From contig JAEYTU010000636.1 of assembly GCA_023433825.1 (NCBI GenBank), positions 1-26,853 of the forward strand: a stretch of 26,853 nt of DNA. Direction: 5' to 3'. The notes beneath the pieces are model-generated. The model made no database searches, was not told the origin of the DNA, and saw only the letters and a list, made by a program, of their open reading frames with translations. Origin of the DNA: Planctomycetota bacterium. Its GTDB lineage: Bacteria > Planctomycetota > UBA1135 > UBA2386. Shown in pieces: positions 7,581 through 14,656 of the stretch. The position numbers and the translations under genes are program-made. Positions within the stretch are counted from its first letter, which is position 1. Every line of letters begins with the position of its first letter.

Positions 7581-9299
7581 TCAGTTTGCGGCTTCGTTGG
7601 CCGTCTTTGCGCGGGCGACGAGGCGGCGGGCTTCTTCGATCGCGGCGGCGTCGGCGCCTTCGCCCAGCGACATCGCGGCGAGTTCGCGTTCGACGGCTTC
7701 GGCGCGCAGGTGGACGAGCGTCGAGTGCGTGCGCGCGCCGACGACCGATTTCGCGACTTGGAAGTGCGCATCGGCGAAGGCGGCGACCTGCGGGAGATGC
7801 GTGACGATCAGCACCTGATGGTGCGTCGCGACGTCGCGCAGCTTGCGGCCGACTTCGAGGCCGAGACGGCCACCGATCTCGGCGTCGACTTCGTCGAACA
7901 CGAGGAACGGCACTCGATCCTGATCGGCGAGCGTCTTCTTGATCGCGAGCACGAGGCGCGCCATCTCGCCGCCGGACGCGGTCTTCTGCAGTGACTGGAA
8001 CGGCTCGCCTGCGTTGATCCGAACCTCGAAGTCGACCGGCGCCGGGCCGTGCGCGGTCGCGACGTCGAGCAGTTCGCCGGCGGGCGCGTCGTCGTGCGTC
8101 GCGACGCGCAACTTCGTGTGCGGCATCCCGAGCGGTGCGAGTTCGGCCTCGACGGCGGCGCAGAAGCGAGGACCCGCCTTCGCGCGCGCGCGGTCGAGTT
8201 TGCGGCCGAGGTCCGTCAGCTCGGCGACCTGCGCCTGCAGCGTCGCCTCGATCTCGCGCGGGCTGTTCTGCGCGTCGTCGAGCACGCCGATCTCGCGGCG
8301 GCAGTCGTCGAGCGTCGCGAAGAAGTGTGTCTCGGTCGGGCCGTAGCGATCGAGCGCACGGCGAACGTCGGCGAGGCGCTCCTCGACCGACGCGAGGCGG
8401 GACGGGTCGAGGTCGAGACGCGAGAGACCGGACTGCGTCGCGCGCACCGCGTCGGCGAGCAGCACTTCGGCCTCGGCGAGTTGATTGGCGGCGGGCAGCA
8501 GCGCGTGGTCGATCGACGCGGCGTCGTGCAGCGCGCGGAGGCCGCGACTCAGCAGGTCGGTCGCGTTCGCCTCGTCCTCCTGCAAGCACGCGAGTGCATC
8601 GCCGAGGCGTTCGCGCAGGCTGTCGAGGTGCGCGAGGACGCGGTGCTCCTCTTCGAGCGTCGCGAGTTCGCCGGGTTCGAGGGCGAGATCCTCCATCGCG
8701 GCGAGTTGGAACCGCAGGAACTCGAGGCGGCGAAGGCGATCGCGTTCGCCGGTGCCGATCTCGGTCAGGCGCGCGCGGGTCGCGCGGGCGTCGCGGAGTG
8801 CATCGGCGAAGCGCTGGCGCAGTGCGGTCGTTCCGGCGAATGCGTCGAGGGTCTCGCACTGGATCTCGGGCCGCATCAACGCGCGCGACTCGCCCTGGCC
8901 GTGGATCTCGAGCAGGAACGCGCCGAGCTCCTTCAGCGCCTGCAGCGTCGCCGGGCGGCCGTTGATGCGGACCTTGCTGCGGCCCGCGGCGTCGACGATG
9001 CGCGTGACGAGCAGGTCGCCGCCGGCGGGGTCGACGTCGCAGACGTCGCGCAGCAGCGCGGCGACGGCGGCGGAACGTTCGCCGGCGTGCAGTTCGAACT
9101 CCCCGTCGACGCGAAGTTCGTCGGCGCCGTGACGGACGAGCCCCGACGGCGCCTTCTCACCGCGCAGCAGTTTGAGCGCGGCGACGACGAGCGACTTGCC
9201 GCCGCCGGTCTCGCCGCTGAGGACGTTCAGCCCGCGCGCAAACTGCACTTCGGCGTGTTCGATCAGCGCGAGATCGCGGATGTGCAGGGCGCGGAGCAT
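7581..9299 (-). CDS. recN: DNA repair protein RecN (SMC-like ATPase)
   Basis: RecN is a cytoplasmic SMC-like ATPase that acts at double-strand breaks and promotes recombinational repair. The 572-residue protein has the usual RecN length. It starts MLRALHIRDLALIEHAEVQF and has Walker A GETGGGKS at 29-36 (family usually GETGAGKS), then EIHGQGESRALM (about 133-144). A Leu/Arg/Glu-rich coiled-coil middle follows (about 160-370). The ABC signature TASGGEMAR is at 440-448, Walker B FLVFDEVD at about 465-472, and the His-loop VTHLPQVAAFAD at about 499-510. It lies 33 bases after the DUF420 stop and is likely the last gene of the ctaA operon. In that spacer GGTGC-GAG-GCACC forms a small hairpin. No clear Shine-Dalgarno precedes the ATG. 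Confidence 0.96.
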   Translation of the reverse strand: MLRALHIRDLALIEHAEVQFARGLNVLSGETGGGKSLVVAALKLLRGEKAPSGLVRHGADELRVDGEFELHAGERSAAVAALLRDVCDVDPAGGDLLVTRIVDAAGRSKVRINGRPATLQALKELGAFLLEIHGQGESRALMRPEIQCETLDAFAGTTALRQRFADALRDARATRARLTEIGTGERDRLRRLEFLRFQLAAMEDLALEPGELATLEEEHRVLAHLDSLRERLGDALACLQEDEANATDLLSRGLRALHDAASIDHALLPAANQLAEAEVLLADAVRATQSGLSRLDLDPSRLASVEERLADVRRALDRYGPTETHFFATLDDCRREIGVLDDAQNSPREIEATLQAQVAELTDLGRKLDRARAKAGPRFCAAVEAELAPLGMPHTKLRVATHDDAPAGELLDVATAHGPAPVDFEVRINAGEPFQSLQKTASGGEMARLVLAIKKTLADQDRVPFLVFDEVDAEIGGRLGLEVGRKLRDVATHHQVLIVTHLPQVAAFADAHFQVAKSVVGARTHSTLVHLRAEAVERELAAMSLGEGADAAAIEEARRLVARAKTANEAAN

Positions 9300-9332
9300 G
9301 AAGGTGGAAAGATGGTGCCTCGCACCGAGTTT

Positions 9333-9752
9333 TCACAGGCGATAGAGGCAGACGTAGACGAGGACGCCGGTCAGCGAGACGTAGAGCCAGATCGGCGTCG
9401 TGATCTTGGCGAGGCGCAGGTGGCGGGCGCGCTGGTCCTTCAAGCCGGCGTGCACGGTCATCAGGATCAGCGGGACCTGCACGACGGCGAGCACGATGTG
9501 GCTCGCCAACATCGTGTAGTACGCGACTCTCGCGATGCCCTCGCCGGTGAACTTCACCGGCTCCGCGTTGAAGTGATAGATCAAGTACGAGACGAGGAAC
9601 GCGGCCGAAACCCCGACGGCGCTCAGCATCAACGCCTTGTGCAGTGCCTCGCGGCGGCGCTTGATCGCGATCAGGCCGGCGACGATCAGCGAGAACGCGA
9701 TCGCGTTCAGCGTCGCATTCACGTGTGGTAGATAGGGAACGAGGTCGTTCAA
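9333..9752 (-). CDS. DUF420 membrane protein (CtaM/YozB-like), probable cytochrome oxidase assembly factor
   Basis: A protein of 139 residues with four predicted membrane segments (about 11-30, 40-60, 78-100, 117-137). Family-like features are a hydrophobic start with LPHVNATLNAIAF, a basic KRRREALHKALML loop and FLVSYLIYHF. In Staphylococcus aureus the DUF420 protein CtaM is required for a working aa3 oxidase, and the ctaA-ctaB context here fits that role. The start is a TTG at 9752-9750. It is supported by alignment with the family N-terminus and by a TTGA overlap with the 13-codon micro-ORF at 9749-9790, matching the NTGA coupling used along this operon. The haem or copper step it helps is not known from sequence. 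Confidence 0.88.
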   Translation of the reverse strand: MNDLVPYLPHVNATLNAIAFSLIVAGLIAIKRRREALHKALMLSAVGVSAAFLVSYLIYHFNAEPVKFTGEGIARVAYYTMLASHIVLAVVQVPLILMTVHAGLKDQRARHLRLAKITTPIWLYVSLTGVLVYVCLYRL

Positions 9753-9790
9753 CGGATCACCATTCCGGTCATTGCGCTCATGGCGCTCAT
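9749..9790 (-). CDS. 13-codon micro-ORF coupled to genes on both sides
   Basis: On the minus strand the permease stop overlaps an ATG (ATGA at 9790-9787). The new frame encodes MSAMSAMTGMVIR and stops at 9751-9749, overlapping the TTG start of DUF420 (TTGA). It therefore bridges exactly the gap between the two genes, with four in-frame Met codons and an internal near-repeat ATGAGCGC. It may be a translational relay rather than a functional peptide. Coding status is inferred from position only. Confidence 0.4.
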   Translation of the reverse strand: MSAMSAMTGMVIR

Positions 9791-10581
9791 TGCGCGTCGC
9801 GCACGGTCCGGCGCGAGACGACGGCCACGCCGAGCGCGAACGTCGCCGCCGCGAACGCGACGGTGACCGTCCACGCGAGCCATGGCGCGGGAAGGCCTTC
9901 GAGCGCCGGGCTGCCGCTCGCGTGGAAGCCGTGCCGGATCGCCGCGACGCCGTAGGTCAGCGGATCGATCGTCATCAGGAAGGCCATCACCGGATGCGCG
10001 TTCGTGACCGGGAACACGGCGCCCGACAGGATCCACATCGGCATCAGCACGACCATCATCACGCCGTGGTAGCCGGCCGTGGATTCCATGACCCACGCGA
10101 GCGCGAACCCGAGTCCGGTGAGTGCGATCGCGACGAGTGCGAGCGCCGGCAGCGTCGCGAGGACGGCGCCGACCGAGATTGGCACGCCGGCGAGCGGTGC
10201 CAACACGACGAACGGGATCACGTTCAGCATCCCGAGCACTGCGCCGCCGAGGATCTTGCCGAGTGCGATCGACGCACGCGGCGCCGGGCTGACGAGCACG
10301 CCTTGGAGGAAGCCTTCGCGTCGGTCCTCGATCGTCGTGATCGTCGAGAACACGGCCGTGAACAGGACCGTCATCGCGAGGATGCCGACGAAGAAGTACT
10401 CGCCCCACGACACCGACGCGCCGTCGGCGGCAGCCATCGACGAACGGCTCAGTGCGCCGGCGAACAGCATCCAGAACAGGATCGGCTGGATCACCGAACT
10501 GACGATCCGCGAACGGTCGCGCAGGAAGCGAACGATCTCGCGCTGCATCAACGCCAGCGTCGCGCGTGCGGCGGGACTCAC
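9787..10581 (-). CDS. ABC-2 type transporter permease
   Basis: A protein of 264 residues with about six hydrophobic segments and the ABC-2 family look: an N-terminal amphipathic stretch REIVRFLRDRSRIVSSVIQP, then the cytoplasmic region TTIEDRREGFLQGVLVSPAPR (about 82-102). The conserved late segment MPMWILSGAVFPVTNAHPV is followed by IDPLTYGVAAIRH (about 208-220). It forms an exporter with the ATPase encoded just upstream. It starts with GTG at 10581-10579, overlapping the ATPase stop by GTGA. Its place between ctaB and DUF420 suggests transport linked to oxidase biogenesis, but the substrate cannot be read from the sequence. Daunorubicin-resistance-type (DrrB-like) or NodJ-like exporters are alternative family labels. 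Confidence 0.92.
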   Translation of the reverse strand: MSPAARATLALMQREIVRFLRDRSRIVSSVIQPILFWMLFAGALSRSSMAAADGASVSWGEYFFVGILAMTVLFTAVFSTITTIEDRREGFLQGVLVSPAPRASIALGKILGGAVLGMLNVIPFVVLAPLAGVPISVGAVLATLPALALVAIALTGLGFALAWVMESTAGYHGVMMVVLMPMWILSGAVFPVTNAHPVMAFLMTIDPLTYGVAAIRHGFHASGSPALEGLPAPWLAWTVTVAFAAATFALGVAVVSRRTVRDAQ

Positions 10582-11525
10582 GATTCACCCTCGAACCGGC
10601 GGCCGGTGTGACGGACGAAGACGTCTTCCAACGACGGCGGCCCGACGGCGACGCGCTCGACGTGTGCGCGATGCGTCTGCAGGATCCGTTCGACGAGGTT
10701 GCCGCCGCTCGTTCCACCGCCGCCGCCTGCGTGGTGCACGCGGACGATCGACCCGAACACGTGCGGCTCGGCGCCGGTCTCGGCGCGCAACCATCGGGCG
10801 ACGGCGTCGGGATCCGTCGTCGTCACTTCGAGCACCTCGCCACCGAGCGACTGCTTCAACTGCGCCGGCGACCCGGCGGCGACGATGCGGCCGCCGTCGA
10901 GCAGTGTGACGGCGTTCGCGTGCTCGGCCTCTTCCATCAAGTGCGTCGTGAACAGCACCGTGACACCGGCGAACGTCCGTAGCAGCGACCACAGGTCGCG
11001 GCGTGCGTTCGGGTCGAGCCCCGCGCTCGGCTCGTCGAGCAGCAGCAGTCGCGGACGGTGCAGCATCCCCTTCGCGAGTTCGGTGCGTCGCTTCCAACCG
11101 CCGGACAACGTCGCGACGCGTTCGCCGGCGCGTTCGGCGAGCCCGGTCTCCGCCAGCAGCGCGTCGATCCGGCGCGCGAGATCCGCGCCGCCGAGGCCGT
11201 GGATCCGGCCGGCGTAGACGAGGTTCTCGCGAACGGTCAGCTTGCGATCGAGCGCCGGCGACTGGAACACGACGCCGAGTTCGCGGCGCAGTTCGGCGCG
11301 CGCCGTCGTCAGGTCGCGCCCGAACACCTGCACCGAGCCGCGCGGCAGCGGGTACGCGGTCGCGAGGATCTTGAACAGCGTCGACTTGCCGGAGCCGTTC
11401 GGTCCGAGGAACGCATGCGTCGTGCCCGCTCCGACCGTGAACGACACGCCGTCGAGCGCGACGCGTTCGCCGTAACGGAACCCGACGTCCTTGGCGACGA
11501 CGGCGGAGGGTGCGGAGTCGGTCAT
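10578..11525 (-). CDS. ABC transporter ATP-binding protein (DrrA/NodI/CcmA-like)
   Basis: A protein of 315 residues. Walker A GPNGSGKS is at 41-48, the Q-loop Gln at 88 (VVFQSP), signature LSGGWKRR at 140-147, Walker B LLLLDEP at 160-166 and the His-loop TTHLMEEA (His195). The extension after about residue 215 (EVTTTDPDAVARWLR, then PSLEDVFVRHTGRRF) is typical of DrrA-type exporter ATPases. A Gly-rich insert HHAGGGGGTSGG near residue 268 is a small oddity. It powers the permease 9787-10581. I chose ATG at 11525-11523, which overlaps the ctaB stop by ATGA; the frame stays open further upstream only as an antisense-like extension. Substrate unknown; oxidase-related cargo is inferred from context. 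Confidence 0.94.
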   Translation of the reverse strand: MTDSAPSAVVAKDVGFRYGERVALDGVSFTVGAGTTHAFLGPNGSGKSTLFKILATAYPLPRGSVQVFGRDLTTARAELRRELGVVFQSPALDRKLTVRENLVYAGRIHGLGGADLARRIDALLAETGLAERAGERVATLSGGWKRRTELAKGMLHRPRLLLLDEPSAGLDPNARRDLWSLLRTFAGVTVLFTTHLMEEAEHANAVTLLDGGRIVAAGSPAQLKQSLGGEVLEVTTTDPDAVARWLRAETGAEPHVFGSIVRVHHAGGGGGTSGGNLVERILQTHRAHVERVAVGPPSLEDVFVRHTGRRFEGES

Positions 11526-12385
11526 GAGGGGTGCGGCCGGTCGAGGACCATGATGCCGAACAGCAACGGCAGGTAGACGATCGAGGTCAGGAAGCAGAGT
11601 CGCATCGCGGCATCGGTGCGCTTCACGGCGGCGATGACCGTCGCGGCGAGGAACACGATCCCGAGTGCCAGTGCCGCGATCGCGTAGATCGGTCCCGCGA
11701 CTCCGATCGTGAATGCGATCAACGTCGCGATCACGAGCGCCAGACAGTAGACGACCATCTGCAGCGCCGTCCGCGCGCCGTCGACGTCGACGACCGGCAG
11801 CATGACCATCCCGCCGGCGCGGTAGTCCTCGCGGTACCGCCACGCGATCGCGAGGAAGTGCGGGATCTGCCACAGGAACAGGATCAGGAACAGCACCATC
11901 GCGTGGCGATCGAGGTGGCCGGCGCCGGCCGCGTAGCCGACGAGCGGCGGCAGCGCGCCGGGGACCGCGCCGACGAGCGTGTTCGCCGTCGTCACGCGCT
12001 TCAGCGGCGTGTAGACGAGGACGTAGGTCACGAAGATCGTCGCGCAGATCGCCGTCGCCAGCAGGTTCGTCTCGACGGCCAGCAGCGCGAGCCCGACGAC
12101 GACGTTCGCGATCCCGAATCCGAGGACCTGCTCGGGCGTCAGCCGTCCGGTCGGCAGCGGGCGTCCAACCGTGCGTCGCATCCGACGGTCCTGGCGGCGC
12201 TCGATGAACATGTTCAGCGCGTTGCCGGCGATCGCGACCAGCATCGTTCCGACCGTCGCGGCGACGACGACCTTCAGATCCGGCTCCTGCGGCGATCCGA
12301 GGTAGAGCCCGGCGATCACTGCGAAGACGGCCAGCGCGGAGAGTCGCAGCTTGCCGAGTTCGAGGTAGGCGCGAAGCCGGCTCAC
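11522..12385 (-). CDS. ctaB: Protohaem IX farnesyltransferase (haem O synthase)
   Basis: Adds a farnesyl group to protohaem to make haem O, the precursor of haem A, in the cytoplasmic membrane. The protein has 287 residues and about nine hydrophobic segments, matching CyoE/CtaB. The prenyl-diphosphate-binding region is NMFIERRQDRRMRRTVGRPL (from residue 58), a form of the NxxxDxxxD motif with Glu62 in place of the first Asp. The second motif lies in YTPLKRVTTANTLVGAVPGA, followed by PPLVGYAA. LWQIPHFLAIAWRYREDY is also diagnostic. The start is GTG at 12385-12383, overlapping the ctaA stop by GTGA. It acts just before CtaA, which is encoded immediately upstream. Confidence 0.96.
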   Translation of the reverse strand: MSRLRAYLELGKLRLSALAVFAVIAGLYLGSPQEPDLKVVVAATVGTMLVAIAGNALNMFIERRQDRRMRRTVGRPLPTGRLTPEQVLGFGIANVVVGLALLAVETNLLATAICATIFVTYVLVYTPLKRVTTANTLVGAVPGALPPLVGYAAGAGHLDRHAMVLFLILFLWQIPHFLAIAWRYREDYRAGGMVMLPVVDVDGARTALQMVVYCLALVIATLIAFTIGVAGPIYAIAALALGIVFLAATVIAAVKRTDAAMRLCFLTSIVYLPLLFGIMVLDRPHPS

Positions 12386-13305
12386 GGCCGGCTCGCGGCC
12401 AGATTGCGGAAGGATTTGAAGACCATCAGTGCCGTCAGCAGCATCAGCGTAGCGCCGACGAGCACGTGAACCGTCACGAGCAGACTGAGCCCGATGTGCT
12501 CGATGTTCGACGCGTCCTTCGGCCGGCGGACCAGCAGCGTGACGAAGCCGAGCAGGATCTGCACGCCGACGCCGCTCATCAGCCACGCCGAGAGCCGCGG
12601 GAATCCTGGAACCGCGCCGAAGCGCGCGCGCGCCTGCACGGCTGCGATCGACAGGAACAGCGCGGTTGGGATCGCGAACCCGACGTGCGCCCAGACGAAC
12701 CACGTGTCACCCGAATGCCGACCGACGGCGCCGAGGAACAACTGCACGAGGATGCAGACCAGCGCGAGGACCGACCACTTGCGTGCGCTGATCGCGAGGT
12801 CGCGACCGACGTCGGTGCGCGGCCGCCACGCCGGCGACAGTGCGAATGCGATGAACGCGACCGTCGCCAGGAACACCTGTGCGAGGACGCCGTGCACGAC
12901 GCCGCTCGCATACGGCGCGTTGTTCAGGACGTGCGTCCCGCCGATCAGCCCTTGGACGATCACGAGGCCGACGGCGAACGCGCAGACGTTCCGCAGCCAG
13001 ATCCGGCGCTCGACGAAGAACACCCAGCTCGCCAGCGTGACGGTAAGGAGCCCGATGAACGCGCCGATCGCGCGATGCCCGTGCTCCAGCAACTGGTCGA
13101 GTTGCATGTCCGGCGGCCACCACGACCCGTTCGACAGCGGCCAGTCGGGGAACGCCATGCCCGATCCGGTGCTCGTCACCATCGCGCCGACCTTGATCAG
13201 CAACAGGACGGCGATGACGACGCCGACCGCGAATCGGTACAGGCGCAAGCGGCCGGGGAGCAACCCGGTGTCGTTCTGCTGCGGCGTGGTCACGAGGCCG
13301 GTCAT
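12382..13305 (-). CDS. ctaA: Haem A synthase (COX15/CtaA family)
   Basis: Oxidises haem O to haem A for aa3-type cytochrome oxidases, in the cytoplasmic membrane. The protein has 307 residues and eight predicted membrane segments. Family features: GAMVTSTGSGMAFPDWPLSN (40-59) and EHGHRAIGAFIG (74-85). Candidate haem-ligand histidines are His75/His77, His138 in GVVHGVLAQ, His207 in WAHVGFA and His280 in VTVHVLVGA. The Cys pairs found in Bacillus CtaA loops are absent (only two Cys, both in membrane segments), as in the Cys-less subclass. I chose ATG at 13305; a TTG at 13341 is possible. It heads the operon ctaA-ctaB-ABC-ABC-DUF420-recN, suggesting stepwise haem A supply plus oxidase assembly. 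No SCO or oxidase subunit gene is in the window. Confidence 0.95.
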   Translation of the reverse strand: MTGLVTTPQQNDTGLLPGRLRLYRFAVGVVIAVLLLIKVGAMVTSTGSGMAFPDWPLSNGSWWPPDMQLDQLLEHGHRAIGAFIGLLTVTLASWVFFVERRIWLRNVCAFAVGLVIVQGLIGGTHVLNNAPYASGVVHGVLAQVFLATVAFIAFALSPAWRPRTDVGRDLAISARKWSVLALVCILVQLFLGAVGRHSGDTWFVWAHVGFAIPTALFLSIAAVQARARFGAVPGFPRLSAWLMSGVGVQILLGFVTLLVRRPKDASNIEHIGLSLLVTVHVLVGATLMLLTALMVFKSFRNLAASRP

Positions 13306-13366
13306 CGGTGCGGTCGGCGGGAGCGCAAGAACGCGCGCCAACGCAGACCGCCGTGCCGAACTTTCA

Positions 13367-13393
13367 CCCCGACCGAAGAAGTGTCGGTCGGGG
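13367..13393 (-). terminator. Strong hairpin downstream of gene 13412-14242
   Basis: CCCCGACCGA (13367-13376) pairs perfectly with TCGGTCGGGG (13384-13393) over a 7-base loop. It lies 18 bases past the stop of the minus-strand gene 13412-14242 and upstream of ctaA. On the minus strand it is followed by TGAAAGTT, not by a real U-tract, so intrinsic termination would be imperfect. Confidence 0.6.
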
Positions 13394-13411
13394 GGACGCC
13401 GCGCTACGCGA

Positions 13412-14242
13412 TCACTGCGGCTTGCTGGGCAGCCCGGTCGGCGGAACTTGCGCGTCCTCGAACGCTTCCCACAGCGGGCGCTCGTGGTCCTTGACGTTCT
13501 GCACTCGGACGCTGCGGTCGAGTTCCTTCTGCGGGGTCGCGTTCGCCGTCGCGAGCAGACGCTCGGTCTCGCGGTCGACGCGGTCGCCGAGCAGGCTCGA
13601 CGCGCGGTTCAGGTAACCGATCGCCGTGCCGGCCTCGCCGATCCGCAGGTGGCAGATCGCCATGTTGCGCGCGACGGCGGCGGCGACGGTCTCCGGCACG
13701 CCGGACGCGTCGGCCATCGACAGCTCCGCGATCGCGGACTGCCACTGGCGCTTCTCCATCAACTGCTCGCCGCGGTACAGGTGCGCGAGACCCGGCGTGT
13801 TGACCTGGCCGGCGACGCGCTCGAACCCCGTGACTTCGATCCACGGCGTGCCTTGGAACACGTCGCGAACGATCCCTTCGACGCGGAGCCGCTGGTACAG
13901 CCGCAGCGAATAGAGCTGCTCGAGCTGCGCGTTGTTCTTCGCGAGGAACAGCTGGCCGAAGACGTCCTTGTAGGACTCGCGGCGCCAGATCGGCTGTTCG
14001 TCTGCCCAGACGTGGAAGTTCGCGAACTGGCTCGGCACGAACTGCGTGAAGAACGGATTGCTCAGGTCGCCGATCCCGACGAACTGGACGACGAAGCTCA
14101 CGCGCACGGCGCGGAAGGCGTCGGGAGCGCTGCGGAGATCGGTGAGCGTGGTGCGGACGACGACGGCTTCGTCGCCGCCGATGCAGGGAGCTGCAGGAGC
14201 CAGCAGCGTCAAAGCCAAGCCGGCGCAAAAGGCGGTCTTCAT
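13412..14242 (-). CDS. Exported protein with OB-like segment and TPR-like helices, function unknown
   Basis: A protein of 276 residues. The N-terminus MKTAFCAGLALTLLAPAAP is a signal peptide. Residues about 25-145 are beta-rich, with RLRVEGIVRDVFQGTPWIEV, a pattern like OB-fold strands. Residues about 150-225 (HLYRGEQLMEKRQWQSAIAEL, then ICHLRIGEAGTAIGYLNRA) look like two TPR-type helical pairs. A periplasmic binding or scaffold role is possible; no catalytic motif is seen. AGGAAGGA sits 4 bases before the ATG at 14242 and favours that start. An ATG at 14260 overlapping the upstream stop (ATGA) would add six residues and fits the overlap pattern of this genome. It is cotranscribed with the 57-residue gene upstream. 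Confidence 0.82.
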   Translation of the reverse strand: MKTAFCAGLALTLLAPAAPCIGGDEAVVVRTTLTDLRSAPDAFRAVRVSFVVQFVGIGDLSNPFFTQFVPSQFANFHVWADEQPIWRRESYKDVFGQLFLAKNNAQLEQLYSLRLYQRLRVEGIVRDVFQGTPWIEVTGFERVAGQVNTPGLAHLYRGEQLMEKRQWQSAIAELSMADASGVPETVAAAVARNMAICHLRIGEAGTAIGYLNRASSLLGDRVDRETERLLATANATPQKELDRSVRVQNVKDHERPLWEAFEDAQVPPTGLPSKPQ

Positions 14243-14256
14243 GGGTTCCTTCCTCG

Positions 14257-14430
14257 TCATTCCGTGAGTCGTTCCATCAGCTTCCGAAGCGCGTGCTGCA
14301 GCAGTTCGTCAGGCACCTGATCCCCCTTCCGAACCAGCTCCCGCAGGAGCGCGACCCGCTGCCTCTTCGACAGCGGACGATCCAGCAGGTCGTGGACGAT
14401 CTGGTCCACACGGTCGTCGTTCTGGTCCAT
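14257..14430 (-). CDS. Small charged helical protein (57 residues), unknown
   Basis: The frame reads MDQNDDRVDQIVHDLLDRP through to RKLMERLTE and stops at 14257. It is strongly helical and charged with a Leu periodicity (IVHDLLDRPLSKRQRVALL), and has no membrane segment or Cys. The ATG at 14430 gives the natural end of the conserved-looking part; upstream codons in the frame are Arg/Gly/Ser-rich and look non-coding. No good Shine-Dalgarno is visible. The stop sits at the start region of gene 13412-14242 (ATGA at 14260-14257), so the two are probably coupled. No family recognised; it could be a small regulator or partner of the exported protein. Confidence 0.55.
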   Translation of the reverse strand: MDQNDDRVDQIVHDLLDRPLSKRQRVALLRELVRKGDQVPDELLQHALRKLMERLTE

Positions 14431-14557
14431 CCGGGTGGCACGTCTCGGTTGCGGCCGGGAAGCCCGCGCGAGCGCGAACCCCCGTTCCGACCGTCTATCG
14501 GAGTGCGACCGGGGTCGGCTTGACCCGGCGCGCCCCGCCGACGGCCCGGACACGCGC

Positions 14558-14585
14558 TTCGCAGCCGCAGGACCGGTGCTATCCT
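14558..14585 (+). promoter_or_regulatory. Probable sigma70-type promoter for the lamin-tail gene
   Basis: TTCGCA (14558-14563) and TATCCT (14580-14585) are separated by 16 bases, and TGC directly before the second hexamer gives an extended -10. Each hexamer matches consensus at four of six bases. It would give a leader of about 65 bases before the ATG at 14657. Confidence 0.4.
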
Positions 14586-14656
14586 TCGGCGCCTTTCCGC
14601 TCCGTCCCGCCCCGACCCGCCGGACTCGGCCGACCCGAAGACGACCCCGACCCCGC

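Noticed and set aside
14243..14260. Upstream ATG at 14260 as the start of gene 13412-14242
   Set aside because: It would place the strong AGGAAGGA ribosome-binding site inside the coding region; kept only as an alternative because it gives an ATGA overlap.
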